This document shows, one piece after another, positions 24,994 to 34,280 of a DNA stretch of 61,448 nt; within the stretch, counting starts at the first letter, position 1; each line of letters begins with the position of its first letter. The stretch is from Limosilactobacillus alvi. Its GTDB lineage: Bacteria; Bacillota; Bacilli; Lactobacillales; Lactobacillaceae. The notes under the pieces were generated by a model that saw only the letters and a program-made list of their open reading frames with translations, did not search any database and was not told where the DNA came from. Location: the NCBI RefSeq assembly GCF_016900115.1, contig NZ_JACJJQ010000009.1, positions 1 through 61,448 of the forward strand, read 5' to 3'. The position numbers were made by a program, and so were the translations under genes.

Positions 24994-26307
24994 CTACTTT
25001 CGCTTCCGTTTAATCACGTGAATTGGCGTCCCCGTGAAGTCAAAGGCCGCCCGAATCTGATTTTCTAAATACCGTTGGTAGGAGAAGTGCATTAGATCAG
25101 GATCGTTCACAAAAATCACAAAAGTTGGTGGGGCCACTGCCACTTGGGTCGCATAGTAAACCCGCAGTCGCTTACCGTTTACCGTTGGCGTTGGGTTAGC
25201 AGCTAAGGCATCCATCAAAACGTCATTCAAGACTGATGATTGAATCCGCCGTTGGTGATTAGCCTCAACCGTTTGAATCATCGCCGGGAGTTTATTCAAC
25301 CGTTGCTTAGTTTTCGCGGAAACAAAGATAATTGGGGCATAGGCGAGGTATTGAAATTCTTGGCGGATCAAGTTGGTAAAGTCCGTCATCGTCCGTTGGT
25401 CACGATCCGGGATCGTATCCCATTTATTGACAACGATGATCACGGCCCGCCCGGCTTCATGAGCATAGCCGGCGACGTGCTTGTCAAGTTCGCGAATTCC
25501 TTCTTCAGCATTGAGGACCACTAAAACCACGTCTGAATCATCAATTGCCCGCATTGACCGCATCAAGGCGTAGCGTTCGGTATTTTCATAGAGCTTACCT
25601 TGCTTTTTAATCCCCGCGGTGTCAACCATGGTATACTTCTGGCCATCGTCACCGACAAAGTTGGTATTAATGGCGTCCCGGGTAGTCCCGGCAATATCGG
25701 AAACAATTACCCGTTGTTCCCCTAACATGGCATTCACGATGGAAGATTTGCCCACATTTGGCCGACCAATCAAGCTAAAGCGAATTGTATCATCAGCTGG
25801 TTGGGTCTTTTCTTCGGGGAAGTGCTTAATCACTTCATCCAACATGTCTCCCAGGCCAACCCCGTGGACACTGGAAACGGGGTAAGGTTCACCTAACCCC
25901 AAGGAATAAAAGTCATAAATATCGGTCCGCCGTTCTGGGTTATCAACTTTATTTACGGCTAAGACAACCGGCTTTTTCGACTTGTATAAGAGTTGGGCCA
26001 CTTGTTCATCAGCATCGGTAATTCCGTTTTCGACGTTAACGACCAGAATAATAATATCAGCTTCATCAATCGCCACTTCGGCTTGTTGCCGAATTTGGGT
26101 GACTAGCGGTTGATCAGAAATTTCAATCCCACCGGTATCAATTAAGCTAAATTCCTTCCCCAGCCATTCTGCGTGGGCATAGATCCGATCCCGGGTAACA
26201 CCTGGCGTATCTTCAACAATTGAAATCCGATCCCCAACAATCCGGTTGAAGAGGGTCGATTTTCCAACGTTTGGTCGGCCGACAATGGCCACAATTGGAT
26301 TTGCCAT
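24994..26307 (-). CDS. der: Ribosome-biogenesis GTPase Der (EngA)
   Basis: A 437-residue protein with two tandem GTPase domains, the hallmark of Der. First G1 GRPNVGKST near residue 9 with DTPGVTRD and NKVD near 118; second G1 GRPNVGKSS near 182, [17 protein letters not shown] and NKWD near 293. The C-terminal KH-like domain ([19 protein letters not shown]) contacts ribosomal RNA. Der helps assemble the 50S subunit and is essential. It follows rpsA by about 110 bases; a terminator in the gap suggests mostly separate transcripts. Confidence 0.98.
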   Translation of the reverse strand: MANPIVAIVGRPNVGKSTLFNRIVGDRISIVEDTPGVTRDRIYAHAEWLGKEFSLIDTGGIEISDQPLVTQIRQQAEVAIDEADIIILVVNVENGITDADEQVAQLLYKSKKPVVLAVNKVDNPERRTDIYDFYSLGLGEPYPVSSVHGVGLGDMLDEVIKHFPEEKTQPADDTIRFSLIGRPNVGKSSIVNAMLGEQRVIVSDIAGTTRDAINTNFVGDDGQKYTMVDTAGIKKQGKLYENTERYALMRSMRAIDDSDVVLVVLNAEEGIRELDKHVAGYAHEAGRAVIIVVNKWDTIPDRDQRTMTDFTNLIRQEFQYLAYAPIIFVSAKTKQRLNKLPAMIQTVEANHQRRIQSSVLNDVLMDALAANPTPTVNGKRLRVYYATQVAVAPPTFVIFVNDPDLMHFSYQRYLENQIRAAFDFTGTPIHVIKRKRK

Positions 26308-26363
26308 TTTGTTGCTCCTTTCAATTAAAAATTAGTAGTTCTTCATCGCGGATATCTTTTTCA

Positions 26364-26396
26364 AAATAAAAAGGCGGCGACTATCCGGTCACCGCC
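26364..26396 (-). terminator. Terminator of rpsA
   Basis: GGCGGTGAC and GTCGCCGCC form a GC-rich stem, followed by five Ts and an AT-rich tail on the minus strand, between rpsA and der. Confidence 0.88.
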
Positions 26397-26418
26397 CAAT
26401 TTAAATGATTAACTTGGC

Positions 26419-27648
26419 TTATTTACCGGCGTTCTTTAATTCGTCACCGATCAAATCACCAAGGGTAAAGCCACTTTCTTCTTCCGGAGCGTCAGTAGCG
26501 TAGTTGTTACGCCGTGGACGACGGTTACCGCGGTTACCACGGTTGTTGTTGTTTTCTTCCCCTTCAGGCTTTTCTTCTAAGGCCTTGATGGAGAGACCAA
26601 GCCGTTGTTGAGCTGGGTCAACGTTGATAACCTTAACCTTAACTTCTTGGCCTGGCTTCAAAACATCAGCTGGCGTAGCAATGTGCTTGTGGGAGATTTG
26701 GGAAATGTGAACCAAACCTTCAACACCAGGGAAGACTTCAACAAAGGCACCGAAGCTCGTAAGCCGTTTAACCGTTCCTTCAAGAACCGTTCCTTCAGCC
26801 GCCTTTTCTTCAATGTCATCCCATGGTCCAGGCAACGTTTGCTTGATAGAAAGGGAAATCCGTTCCCGTTCTGGGTCAACGCTCAATACCTTAACCTTAA
26901 CGTCTTGGCCAACAGAAAGAACGTCACTTGGCTTGTCAACGTGGTCGTATGAAATTTCAGAAACGTGGACCAAACCATCAACACCACCGAGGTCGATGAA
27001 GGCACCGAAGTTCGTCATCCGTGCAACCTTACCTTCAACAACATCACCAGCAGCTAATTCGCTAAAGATCTTCTTAGCAACAGCTTCGTGTTGAGCCTTG
27101 ACAATTTCCTTGTGAGAAAGGATCAAGCGGTTTTCGCTTGGTTCAATTTCGATAATCTTGAATTCTAATTCTTGACCAACGAATTGCTTCAAGTCTTCAA
27201 CGTAGTGGTCAGTAATCATTGATGCTGGAACGAACCCACGAACGCCAGCGTCAACTACTAAACCACCCTTAACAGCTTGGGTAACCTTAGCAGTGATCGT
27301 TTCACCGGCTTCAAACTTCTTTTGGATTTCGTTCCAAACTTTCATGGCTTCTAAGCGACGGTGTGAAAGCAGGTAGCTACCGTTTTCCTTATCGCTGCCA
27401 ATCTTGGAGATTACAACCAAGTCCAAAACGTCCCCAACCTTGACTACTTCATTGATGTCATCGACTGGCTTCGTGGACAATTGGTTAGCGGGAACAATCC
27501 CTTCAACACCTGCGTCCTCAATCCCAACGATTGCTTGGCGATCGTCATCGATTTGCAGTACCTTACCCTTAACAACATCACCTACATTTACTTGCTTGAT
27601 GCTGTCAAGCGCTTCTAACATCGCGTTATTGTTTTCGATTTCAGCCAT
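26419..27648 (-). CDS. rpsA: Ribosomal protein S1 (four S1 domains)
   Basis: A 409-residue protein with four S1 RNA-binding domains starting near residues 20, 105, 190 and 275. The last two contain the standard MTNFGAFIDLGGVDGLVHVSE and LTSFGAFVEVFPGVEGLVHIS patterns. Low-GC Gram-positives have such a shortened S1 of about 400 residues. The C-terminal tail is rich in Asn, Arg and Gly (NNNRGNRGNRRPRR) and probably binds RNA. It binds mRNA and may assist initiation. It follows cmk, as in many Firmicutes. Confidence 0.96.
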   Translation of the reverse strand: MAEIENNNAMLEALDSIKQVNVGDVVKGKVLQIDDDRQAIVGIEDAGVEGIVPANQLSTKPVDDINEVVKVGDVLDLVVISKIGSDKENGSYLLSHRRLEAMKVWNEIQKKFEAGETITAKVTQAVKGGLVVDAGVRGFVPASMITDHYVEDLKQFVGQELEFKIIEIEPSENRLILSHKEIVKAQHEAVAKKIFSELAAGDVVEGKVARMTNFGAFIDLGGVDGLVHVSEISYDHVDKPSDVLSVGQDVKVKVLSVDPERERISLSIKQTLPGPWDDIEEKAAEGTVLEGTVKRLTSFGAFVEVFPGVEGLVHISQISHKHIATPADVLKPGQEVKVKVINVDPAQQRLGLSIKALEEKPEGEENNNNRGNRGNRRPRRNNYATDAPEEESGFTLGDLIGDELKNAGK

Positions 27649-27725
27649 CTAAAAATATCCTCCTTGCAACAATCAACTCTGACTTTCATTTTACTAGATA
27701 AAATTGGTTTTGACTAGGGATAAAA

Positions 27726-28403
27726 CTAATTTCCTTCAACTTTTTTGATAATCGCACTAATTTCATCAACCACTTCTTCGATTGACAAGTGAGTCGAATC
27801 CAGTCGAATGGCATCTTCGGCCTGGGTCAGCGGTGAAACTTCCCGTTCAGAATCTAGTTTATCCCGCCGTTCAATGGCCGCCTGTAATTCAGCTAAAGTT
27901 GTTGTTGCAATCCCTTTTTGTTTGTTTTCTTCAAAGCGACGCCGCGCCCGTTCATAGGCTGAAGCAACCAAAAAGATCTTTACTTCAGCATCTGGTAAGA
28001 CCGTGGTCCCCACATCGCGACCGTCCATCACAATCCCGCCAGCTTCAGCAATTTTTCGTTGTTGCGCCACCATCTCTTTGCGCACAGCGGGAACCGCAGC
28101 AACCACAGAAACGTTAGCGTTGACTTCGTTTGAACGAATTGCTTCGGTCACCTCTTGACCATCAATAAAGACCCGTTGTTCGGGTTCGCCTGGCTTAAAG
28201 GTGATTTGGATTGCCTGAGCAACTTTGGTCACGGCAGCTTGATCTTCAACGTTGATCCCTTTTTGCAAGGCCGCTAAAGTAACTGACCGGTACATTGCCC
28301 CAGTATCACAGTAGACATAACCAAAGCGCTTAGCAACCAATTTTGCCACGGTACTTTTACCAGCTGAGGCTGGTCCATCAATGGCAACTTGTAACCCTTT
28401 CAA
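27726..28403 (-). CDS. cmk: Cytidylate kinase
   Basis: A 225-residue nucleoside monophosphate kinase. The P-loop IDGPASAGKSTVAK is near residue 9, YCDTGAMYRSV near 32 is the CMP-binding DTGAMYR motif, and MDGRDVGTTVLPDA near 150 is another family signature. It phosphorylates CMP and dCMP. I chose TTG at 28403 because AGAGGAG lies seven bases before it; the longer frame would begin at a GTG abutting that same site. Upstream is the LysM gene at 24 bases, and rpsA follows, the classic cmk-rpsA pair. Confidence 0.96.
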   Translation of the reverse strand: MKGLQVAIDGPASAGKSTVAKLVAKRFGYVYCDTGAMYRSVTLAALQKGINVEDQAAVTKVAQAIQITFKPGEPEQRVFIDGQEVTEAIRSNEVNANVSVVAAVPAVRKEMVAQQRKIAEAGGIVMDGRDVGTTVLPDAEVKIFLVASAYERARRRFEENKQKGIATTTLAELQAAIERRDKLDSEREVSPLTQAEDAIRLDSTHLSIEEVVDEISAIIKKVEGN

Positions 28404-28426
28404 AGATAACACTCCTCTTTAAGATC

Positions 28427-29008
28427 CTATTTAACTCGTAATTGTTGACCCGGGTAGAGCTTAGTTGACGGTGAAATTCCGTTTAATTGAGCCAATTCAT
28501 CGACCGTCAAACCATTATTAGCTGCAACTCGGTAAATTCCCTGACCAGCTTGCACTTTAACGTAACTAGCCGCACTCGAACTATTGTTTTGGCTACTACT
28601 TGTACTACTGGAAGCTTCCATCCCACTTGAACTTGAGCTTAAAGCCTGACTTTTTTTACTGCTAGCCGACTTAGCCTTACTACGCTTGGTTGACTGAGTT
28701 GCTGATTTGCCTTGGTGGGTTGAAGAATGGACTTTTTTTTTAGCGTTTGAACTAGCTTTAGCTACCTGTTCTGTATGTTGAACTGGGTGGTTAAAAGACT
28801 TTTCATGATTTAGCCAATAAATAATCGGGGTGGCCGCCAGAATAATAATTAAAACGACTAGGATCGTAGTGAATCTGGCATTGGCTGAACTTTGCTTTCG
28901 GTGCTCGATCCGTGATAAATGACCATCCTTACCTAAATCTTGATTATCCTCAAAAGTTTTGTCCCAGAGGTTTTCATCCACATTTCGTTCGTCTTCCCGA
29001 CGCTTCAT
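28427..29008 (-). CDS. Membrane-anchored LysM-domain protein
   Basis: A 193-residue type II membrane protein. A charged N-terminus rich in Asp, Glu and Arg is followed by a helix near residues 53-75 (TILVVLIIILAATPIIYWL), a serine/lysine-rich low-complexity linker, and a C-terminal LysM domain from about 148 (YVKVQAGQGIYRVAANNGLT) that should bind peptidoglycan GlcNAc. ATG at 29008 is chosen over the longer frame because GAGGAGG sits just upstream of it. Comparable proteins lie between recQ and cmk in other lactobacilli. The role is probably wall-related, but no catalytic domain is present. Confidence 0.86.
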   Translation of the reverse strand: MKRREDERNVDENLWDKTFEDNQDLGKDGHLSRIEHRKQSSANARFTTILVVLIIILAATPIIYWLNHEKSFNHPVQHTEQVAKASSNAKKKVHSSTHQGKSATQSTKRSKAKSASSKKSQALSSSSSGMEASSSTSSSQNNSSSAASYVKVQAGQGIYRVAANNGLTVDELAQLNGISPSTKLYPGQQLRVK

Positions 29009-29065
29009 TTTCTTTCCTCCTCGCGGGTCTAATAAAATTATTCTAGCAAAATTACTCACCGGTTT

Positions 29066-30508
29066 CTAGTTCTGACAATTGAATAGTCGATTTAATTGCT
29101 TTTGCCAATCCAATTGCCGCTGCTTTACTTTAGTAGGCTTTGTTTTTCCAAGACCAAAGTCACTTGGTTGCCAATCTGGCTGGTGAAAATCACAACATGG
29201 TGTCTGTTCATGCTCACCTTCATCAAAGGCCGCCAGCAACATTTTTCGGCGACAAGTCTGATTTTTAACATAGGCTAACATCTGGTTAATTCGTTGCCGC
29301 GCCCGCTTAGCTTGCTGGTTAAACAGGGTCGGTAAATCTTGCGGTTGGTAACCGTGATGGAGGTAAAAATTAATTACCGGTCCTTTTTCCCCAAGCAGCG
29401 TTGGCGAAATTTTACCAGTTAAGACCCTTTCCATTTGGGTCTGGGATGGTAATTCGACCTGGGTTAACAATTCCGGAATGCTCTCATCCCCCGGTGCATA
29501 CAGCAACAGTGCTAAGGCCGGCTGCCCATCCCGGCCAGCACGACCGATTTCCTGGGTGTAGGCGGCTAGACTCGCTGGCAGGTGGTAATGAATCACATAA
29601 CGCAGATCATTTTTATCAATTCCCATCCCAAAAGCGCTGGTTGCGCAGATTACGTCCAATTCATTTTGCATAAATTGATTTTGAATCCGAAAGCGTTCCA
29701 CCGCTTCTAAACCAGCATGATAAGCTGCTACCCGGAGATCAGAAACCGTCGTTAACCAGCTTGCCATGGCATCCGCCTGTTTGCGGCTAGAAAAGTAAAT
29801 TACCCCTGGTCCCCCGAGTTTGGGAAGGGTTGCTTGTAGATAGGTTTGTTTTGCAAGGGAATTTTCAAGTTCTTGGACGGCTAAAAAGAGATTGGCCCGA
29901 TTAACTGATTGCCGAATAATGGTGACTTGCTCTGTTGGCAAACCGACCTTCGTTAAAATATCCTGGGTAACCCGTTTCGTTGCCGTTGCCGTTAAAAGTA
30001 AAGTTGAGCGCGGCTGCAAAGCTTGAATTGCTGCTTTTAAAAGGAGGTATTCCGGTCGAAAATCCGGCCCCCATTCGGAAACACAGTGGGCCTCATCAAT
30101 GACAAAGAGGCTGATTGTCAACTGACGTAACGCCCCTAAAACTGGCCCCCGGCCTAAGGTTTCTGGTGAGGTAAAAATAAAGCGATACCGACTAAGGGTC
30201 GCTAAAATGGCAGTTTGATCTTGATTATTGACGGCCGAATTTAAAACCACTGCGCGAAAATCACCTTGCCGGGTGATCCGGTCCGCTTGATCCTGCATTA
30301 AGGATATTAAGGGTGAAATAATCAAGATGGTTCCCGGTAGCAAATAAGCTGGCAGTTGATATAGCAGGCTCTTGCCTCCCCCAGTCGGTAAAATGGCAAG
30401 CGTATCTTGCCCCGCCAAAACCGCTTGTAAAGTTTCAAATTGACCGGAACGAAAGTGTTTAAACCCAAAATGAGCCTGCAAAAGCTGGGTTAATTTTGCC
30501 TCATCCAT
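29066..30508 (-). CDS. recQ: RecQ-family ATP-dependent DNA helicase
   Basis: A 480-residue superfamily 2 helicase. Motif I ILPTGGGKSLLYQLPA is near residue 40, the DEAHCVSEWGPDFRPEY box near 138-154, LLTATATKRV near 172, and the arginine-finger motif IGRAGRDGQPA near 320. A zinc-binding cluster with CRRKMLLAAF and CCDFH follows near 425-455. There is no HRDC domain and only a short tail, as in the compact RecQ of lactobacilli. It unwinds DNA in recombination repair. The start overlaps the end of the YpbB-like gene by eight bases; they are translated as a pair. Confidence 0.95.
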   Translation of the reverse strand: MDEAKLTQLLQAHFGFKHFRSGQFETLQAVLAGQDTLAILPTGGGKSLLYQLPAYLLPGTILIISPLISLMQDQADRITRQGDFRAVVLNSAVNNQDQTAILATLSRYRFIFTSPETLGRGPVLGALRQLTISLFVIDEAHCVSEWGPDFRPEYLLLKAAIQALQPRSTLLLTATATKRVTQDILTKVGLPTEQVTIIRQSVNRANLFLAVQELENSLAKQTYLQATLPKLGGPGVIYFSSRKQADAMASWLTTVSDLRVAAYHAGLEAVERFRIQNQFMQNELDVICATSAFGMGIDKNDLRYVIHYHLPASLAAYTQEIGRAGRDGQPALALLLYAPGDESIPELLTQVELPSQTQMERVLTGKISPTLLGEKGPVINFYLHHGYQPQDLPTLFNQQAKRARQRINQMLAYVKNQTCRRKMLLAAFDEGEHEQTPCCDFHQPDWQPSDFGLGKTKPTKVKQRQLDWQKQLNRLFNCQN

Positions 30509-31538
30509 CTTGCATCACCTTAACCTGAAATAACCGAAAATAGAAGAATTCTTGCCCCGGGTCGGTACTTTGCGGCGTAAACCGCCACTCTGCCACCGGT
30601 CCTTGATATTGTTGTTGTAACTTAGCCTCAACCTGCGATGGGAGGAGACGCGCTAGCGGTAGCTGGCCTGGTAAGAGAATGACGGCTTGCAAAAGATGCT
30701 CTCTGATGGTTCCAACCCTAAGCCGCCGGGCGTGACTAATCTCCTCGATCGAATGGCCACCTAAAAAGGCGGTTAACGTTTGCTGGGCACTGCTAGTTAA
30801 AGGCGTCGTTGCTAACAGGGGTAAAACAAGCTCCGTTAGGGCCCCAGTGGACTGGGCTAAGGAATGGGCAAAAAAGAGCCAAGCATCCCGTTCCATCCAA
30901 AAAAGGTCACTTGCTTGGATGCCAAGTTGGCGACTAGCCTCCATGGCTGACCAGCCAACTGATTCATGGCCAATTAAGCGGTAGGCAAAAAGATTACTCA
31001 AGCGCTCATCAACTTTCGCTAATTGGGTTAAAACCGCTGCTAATTCCGTTTTGACTTGGCTCACAATTTGTCCATCGTGATGCAAAAACCAATTCCGGAC
31101 CGCTAGTTTTTCATGCCAAGGTAAACTTAGGGGGGAATAACGGCGATTATGATATGCAAATTCTGAGACTAATTGCACCGCTAATAAAACCCGGTCAGCT
31201 AGCCGTTGCCAATTTGCAATCCAGGTCCACTGGCCAAATCGTGGCTGATAATGATTAGCTTGCCACGTCATTTGGGCTGCTAATCCCTTTTCCGTCAACT
31301 GTGCCGTTTGATCAGCTAGGATTAAATTACCTGCCTGCGCTTGGACCATTAACCATTGGTCGTAAGTTTGGCGTGATAAATGGCGATCCGCTCCCAGATA
31401 CGGCAAGATGCCATAGTTTTGCGCCCAAAATAAATTCGTAATGGTTCGCTTTCCTTGCAGCGTTCCTTCAATTACTCGGATCCGCCGGGGACGGCCACTA
31501 AATAAGGCCAGGAGATAATCCGCCACTAATTTCACCAC
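30501..31538 (-). CDS. ypbB: YpbB-like helix-turn-helix protein
   Basis: A 345-residue protein encoded just upstream of recQ, matching the ypbB-recQ pair of Bacillus. The C-terminal half contains an HTH region around ALTAFLGGHSIEEISHARRLRVGTIREHLLQAV, near residues 255-290, a hallmark of the family. The N-terminal part is helical with no catalytic motif. It is presumed to act with RecQ, but its biochemical function has not been shown to my knowledge. The start codon is uncertain (GTG near 31538 with a weak ribosome site). Confidence 0.85.
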   Translation of the reverse strand: MVKLVADYLLALFSGRPRRIRVIEGTLQGKRTITNLFWAQNYGILPYLGADRHLSRQTYDQWLMVQAQAGNLILADQTAQLTEKGLAAQMTWQANHYQPRFGQWTWIANWQRLADRVLLAVQLVSEFAYHNRRYSPLSLPWHEKLAVRNWFLHHDGQIVSQVKTELAAVLTQLAKVDERLSNLFAYRLIGHESVGWSAMEASRQLGIQASDLFWMERDAWLFFAHSLAQSTGALTELVLPLLATTPLTSSAQQTLTAFLGGHSIEEISHARRLRVGTIREHLLQAVILLPGQLPLARLLPSQVEAKLQQQYQGPVAEWRFTPQSTDPGQEFFYFRLFQVKVMQDG

Positions 31539-31614
31539 CCTGTTGTTTAAGTCATTTAATTTCTATCATAACTTGCTTAACTTAAGTTGAGTAGTTATTT
31601 TAATACAATTTAGT

Positions 31615-31674
31615 AAAAAGCCACCAATCAAAAGTTAGCAGATCGTGGTGATCTGATCTAACTTGATTGGTGGC
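31615..31674 (-). terminator. Terminator of ribU
   Basis: GCCACCAATCA and TGATTGGTGGC close an unusually long stem that continues through GTTAG/CTAAC and AGATC/GATCT pairs, with a five-T run on the minus strand. It ends the ribU transcript before the ypbB gene. Confidence 0.88.
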
Positions 31675-31710
31675 GCTACTTAAATCACTAAATTAACAGG
31701 ACGCTAATTA

Positions 31711-32286
31711 TTAATCGCTAATATGCAAGAAATGTTTCATCCGACTAGCAATAATCGCCAAAACAACACTTACAATAATCCCCTTAATGATGTTAAACGG
31801 CAAGACCCCAAAGGCCATTAATTGGGGAATGGGCAGGGTCGGTTGCCAACCGAACATCTTCATGTACATTGGGGTTAAGACGTAAAGATTAAAGACCGTC
31901 ATCACGAGGGCTAAAACTAAAGTTCCCGTAATCCCACTCCAAAGCATCGCCCGCTTAAAGGTGAGCTGGCTATTTTTCCGGAAAAACCAAGCAACCGGTA
32001 ATAAGAGGGATAAAGAAGAACAGAAGCTAGCAAATAAACCGAGAAACTCAACTGGTGAAAAGCCCCGGACTGCCCCGTGCAACAGCAACTTAATGATGGT
32101 AATCATGATCCCCGTTACTGGCCCATACATAATTGTCCCCAGTAACACTGGTAAGTCAGAAAAATCGAGCTTCAGGTACGAAACGACCGGGATCACCGGA
32201 AATTCAAAGAGCATTAACAAAAATGCCAACGCCCCAAAGCAAGCCGTTAGAGTATACCGTTGCATCCGTGAATGTGAAAGTGACAT
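31711..32286 (-). CDS. ribU: Riboflavin ECF transporter S component RibU
   Basis: A 191-residue integral membrane protein with six helices. The FEFPVIPVVSYLKLDFSDLPVLLG stretch near residues 30-52 and the HGAVRGFSPVEFLGLFAS segment near 83-98 are RibU signatures that shape the riboflavin pocket. It captures riboflavin and works with the shared ECF module (EcfA1A2T), encoded elsewhere. I chose ATG at 32286, ahead of which is AGGAGG; the longer frame would run back into the riboswitch region. An FMN riboswitch lies 120 bases upstream, so uptake is shut off when FMN is high. Confidence 0.95.
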   Translation of the reverse strand: MSLSHSRMQRYTLTACFGALAFLLMLFEFPVIPVVSYLKLDFSDLPVLLGTIMYGPVTGIMITIIKLLLHGAVRGFSPVEFLGLFASFCSSLSLLLPVAWFFRKNSQLTFKRAMLWSGITGTLVLALVMTVFNLYVLTPMYMKMFGWQPTLPIPQLMAFGVLPFNIIKGIIVSVVLAIIASRMKHFLHISD

Positions 32287-32408
32287 GAGACAAAACCTCC
32301 TGTGAGGTTGCCTTCTCGTGTAGGTATTAGCCAGGTTACAATCAAAAAACTGGGCACAAAGCAAAGTTTGTCCCCAGCTACCTAATTCATCCATGTAGAC
32401 CATGGCAA

Positions 32409-32519
32409 TCTTCTATCTACCAGACTATACTGTCGGCACCTGGAATCACACCAGATTCCACCGCTGATGCGGGTTGCGGGCTATACCGCCGGTCGGGAAT
32501 TACACCCTGCCTTGAAGAC
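32409..32519 (-). promoter_or_regulatory. FMN riboswitch (RFN element)
   Basis: On the minus strand the conserved blocks appear in order: CTTCAAGGCAGGGTG, TTCCCGACCGGCGGTA, AGCCCGC, a variable arm with GGAATCTGG/CCAG, then GTGCCGACAGTATAGTCTGG and AGAAG to close the first stem. These match the FMN aptamer. It sits between the ribU promoter and coding region. The expression platform is probably sequestration of the AGGAGG site or a terminator before 32286. Confidence 0.95.
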
Positions 32520-32560
32520 AAACCAAAAATATTTTATTGACGTACTTTTCGTACAACCTA

Positions 32561-32589
32561 AGAATAGCATGATGACTTACCCTTTACAA
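32561..32589 (-). promoter_or_regulatory. Promoter of ribU
   Basis: TTGTAA (32584-32589) and TATTCT (32561-32566) with a 17-base spacer and a TGC just before the -10 box. Transcription would start about 35 bases before the riboswitch. Confidence 0.65.
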
Positions 32590-32620
32590 GTAAATCGGTT
32601 ACTAAGTTGCCTGCTCCCGC

Positions 32621-34006
32621 CTAGATTTTTTCTTCCCCTGCTGGTGCTCGCTTCAAACCAATACCGGTCAAACCACTTAAAATGGAGAAAATCGGGGAAA
32701 GTAAACTAAAGAGGGCAAATGGCAAGAAGTGGGTAACTGGAACCCCTAAGGCCCCAGCCGCAAAAGAACCGGCAACCCCCCACGGTATGAGGTAATTAAT
32801 CACACTGCCCCCATCTTCCAGCACCCGACTTAAAGCTAAGGGGTCCAGTTTAATTCGGAAGAAGGCATGCTTAAAGGCATTCCCTGGCAAGATAACGGAA
32901 AGGTATTGTTCCCCAACAAAGAGATTAATGCCAATGCCGGCAAAAATCGTCGCGGTAACCAACCGTCCCGGTTTTTGTAAACGGGCCGCAACCGGGGCCA
33001 TCGCATTTTCAATAATCCCCGTGTGCATCAGGATCCCCCCTAGGGCGAGGGTCATGATGATTAAAGCGACTGTCCCCATCATACTGGTAATCCCGCCCCG
33101 GGTTAAGAGGGCGTCAACCGTTGAGTTACCAGTCTTTGCAATGTAACCACTTTGGGCAAGCTGCGCTAATTTTGCCAAGGTGAAGTGGGGATCAAAGGCA
33201 AAAATCATCAGAATAGCAACAAAAATATTCATAAACAAGGTTGGGATCGCCGGGATTTTTTTCCAAGCACAAATTAACATCAAGCCAACGGGGACCGCTG
33301 ACCACCACGAAACTGAGAAGTGAGTCGTTAAAGTATGCAAAGTGGGCGCCATCTTCGTCAAACTTACTCCTTGATTGGAGTAACCAAGTACGGCGAAAAC
33401 AACTAAGGAGACCACAAAAGCGGGAATTGTCGTCCACATCATATTTTTGATGTGGGCAAACAAGTCACTCCCGGCCACCGCGGAAGCAAGGTTTGTTGAA
33501 TCAGACAATGGTGACATCTTATCACCAAAGACCGCTCCTGAAATAATTGCCCCGGCTGTCAAAGCGGGATTAATCCCCATGGTTGTCCCCATGCCAAAAA
33601 GGGCAATTCCAACGGTTGAGATTGTTGTGAACCCACTCCCAATCGCAACCCCAACCAAGGAACAGACTACAAAAACGGAGGGGATAAAGAAGGCCGCATT
33701 AATTAAGTTAAAACCTAAAACCATTAATGACGGAATGACCCCGGCTTGAATCCAAACCGCAATTAGGGTCCCAATTAACATAAAAATAAAGATGGGGATA
33801 ATCGCCGTCGAAATTCCTTGTTTGATCCCCGCCATCAAGTCATCCCAGGTAAACCCGCGGAAACGGAGCCAACCCATCAAAACTCCAATTACAGCTAAAA
33901 CCGGAATGTTTGGCATCAAGCCCAATCCGATCACGCTAATGCCAAGCACGATTAACATTAAAACGAGGATGCTAACCGCCTCATTAAACTGAACCTCTTT
34001 TTTCAT
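32621..34006 (-). CDS. nhaC: NhaC-family sodium/proton antiporter or amino acid transporter
   Basis: A 461-residue membrane protein with about twelve helices. Motifs such as SPLSDSTNLASAVAG near 188-202 and INYLIPWG near 395 are characteristic of the NhaC/ion-transporter family. NhaC members exchange Na+ for H+, and several that lie behind T-boxes have been predicted to carry amino acids, in particular tyrosine. Because a T-box precedes this gene, uptake of an amino acid is a serious alternative to simple ion exchange. Start ATG at 34006 has GAGGAA upstream. Confidence 0.88.
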   Translation of the reverse strand: MKKEVQFNEAVSILVLMLIVLGISVIGLGLMPNIPVLAVIGVLMGWLRFRGFTWDDLMAGIKQGISTAIIPIFIFMLIGTLIAVWIQAGVIPSLMVLGFNLINAAFFIPSVFVVCSLVGVAIGSGFTTISTVGIALFGMGTTMGINPALTAGAIISGAVFGDKMSPLSDSTNLASAVAGSDLFAHIKNMMWTTIPAFVVSLVVFAVLGYSNQGVSLTKMAPTLHTLTTHFSVSWWSAVPVGLMLICAWKKIPAIPTLFMNIFVAILMIFAFDPHFTLAKLAQLAQSGYIAKTGNSTVDALLTRGGITSMMGTVALIIMTLALGGILMHTGIIENAMAPVAARLQKPGRLVTATIFAGIGINLFVGEQYLSVILPGNAFKHAFFRIKLDPLALSRVLEDGGSVINYLIPWGVAGSFAAGALGVPVTHFLPFALFSLLSPIFSILSGLTGIGLKRAPAGEEKI

Positions 34007-34021
34007 TAAAATTCCTCCAAA

Positions 34022-34238
34022 TAAAAAATCCCAGCAAGCATCATACTTGCTGGGACGATCTTTTACCGTGGTACCACCTAGCTAGGGAATTTTCCCCACT
34101 CTTGCTAGTTGATAACGGCACTAACCAATCCGTTCAGGACCTTTAACGGGTAATTCGGAGCTTTCATCCTGCCTAGCTTTCACCAACCGCTAGTTCGCTG
34201 ACCCTTGAGATGAGGCCCTACTGATCGTTATCCTGAAA
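34022..34238 (-). promoter_or_regulatory. T-box leader of the NhaC gene
   Basis: On the minus strand the T-box sequence AGGTGGTACCACGG (around 34064-34080) is followed by a terminator hairpin CCCAGCAAG/CTTGCTGGG and six Ts. Upstream, TTCAGGA pairs with TCCTGAA to close stem I, with AACG/CGTT next and a GAATTACC specifier loop beyond. The specifier could be TAC (tyrosine) or TTA (leucine), depending on register. Uncharged cognate tRNA would stabilise the antiterminator and switch on the transporter. Confidence 0.93.
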
Positions 34239-34280
34239 TTTATTGTCACTACTTTAACATTCTCCCCACCAATTTACAAG

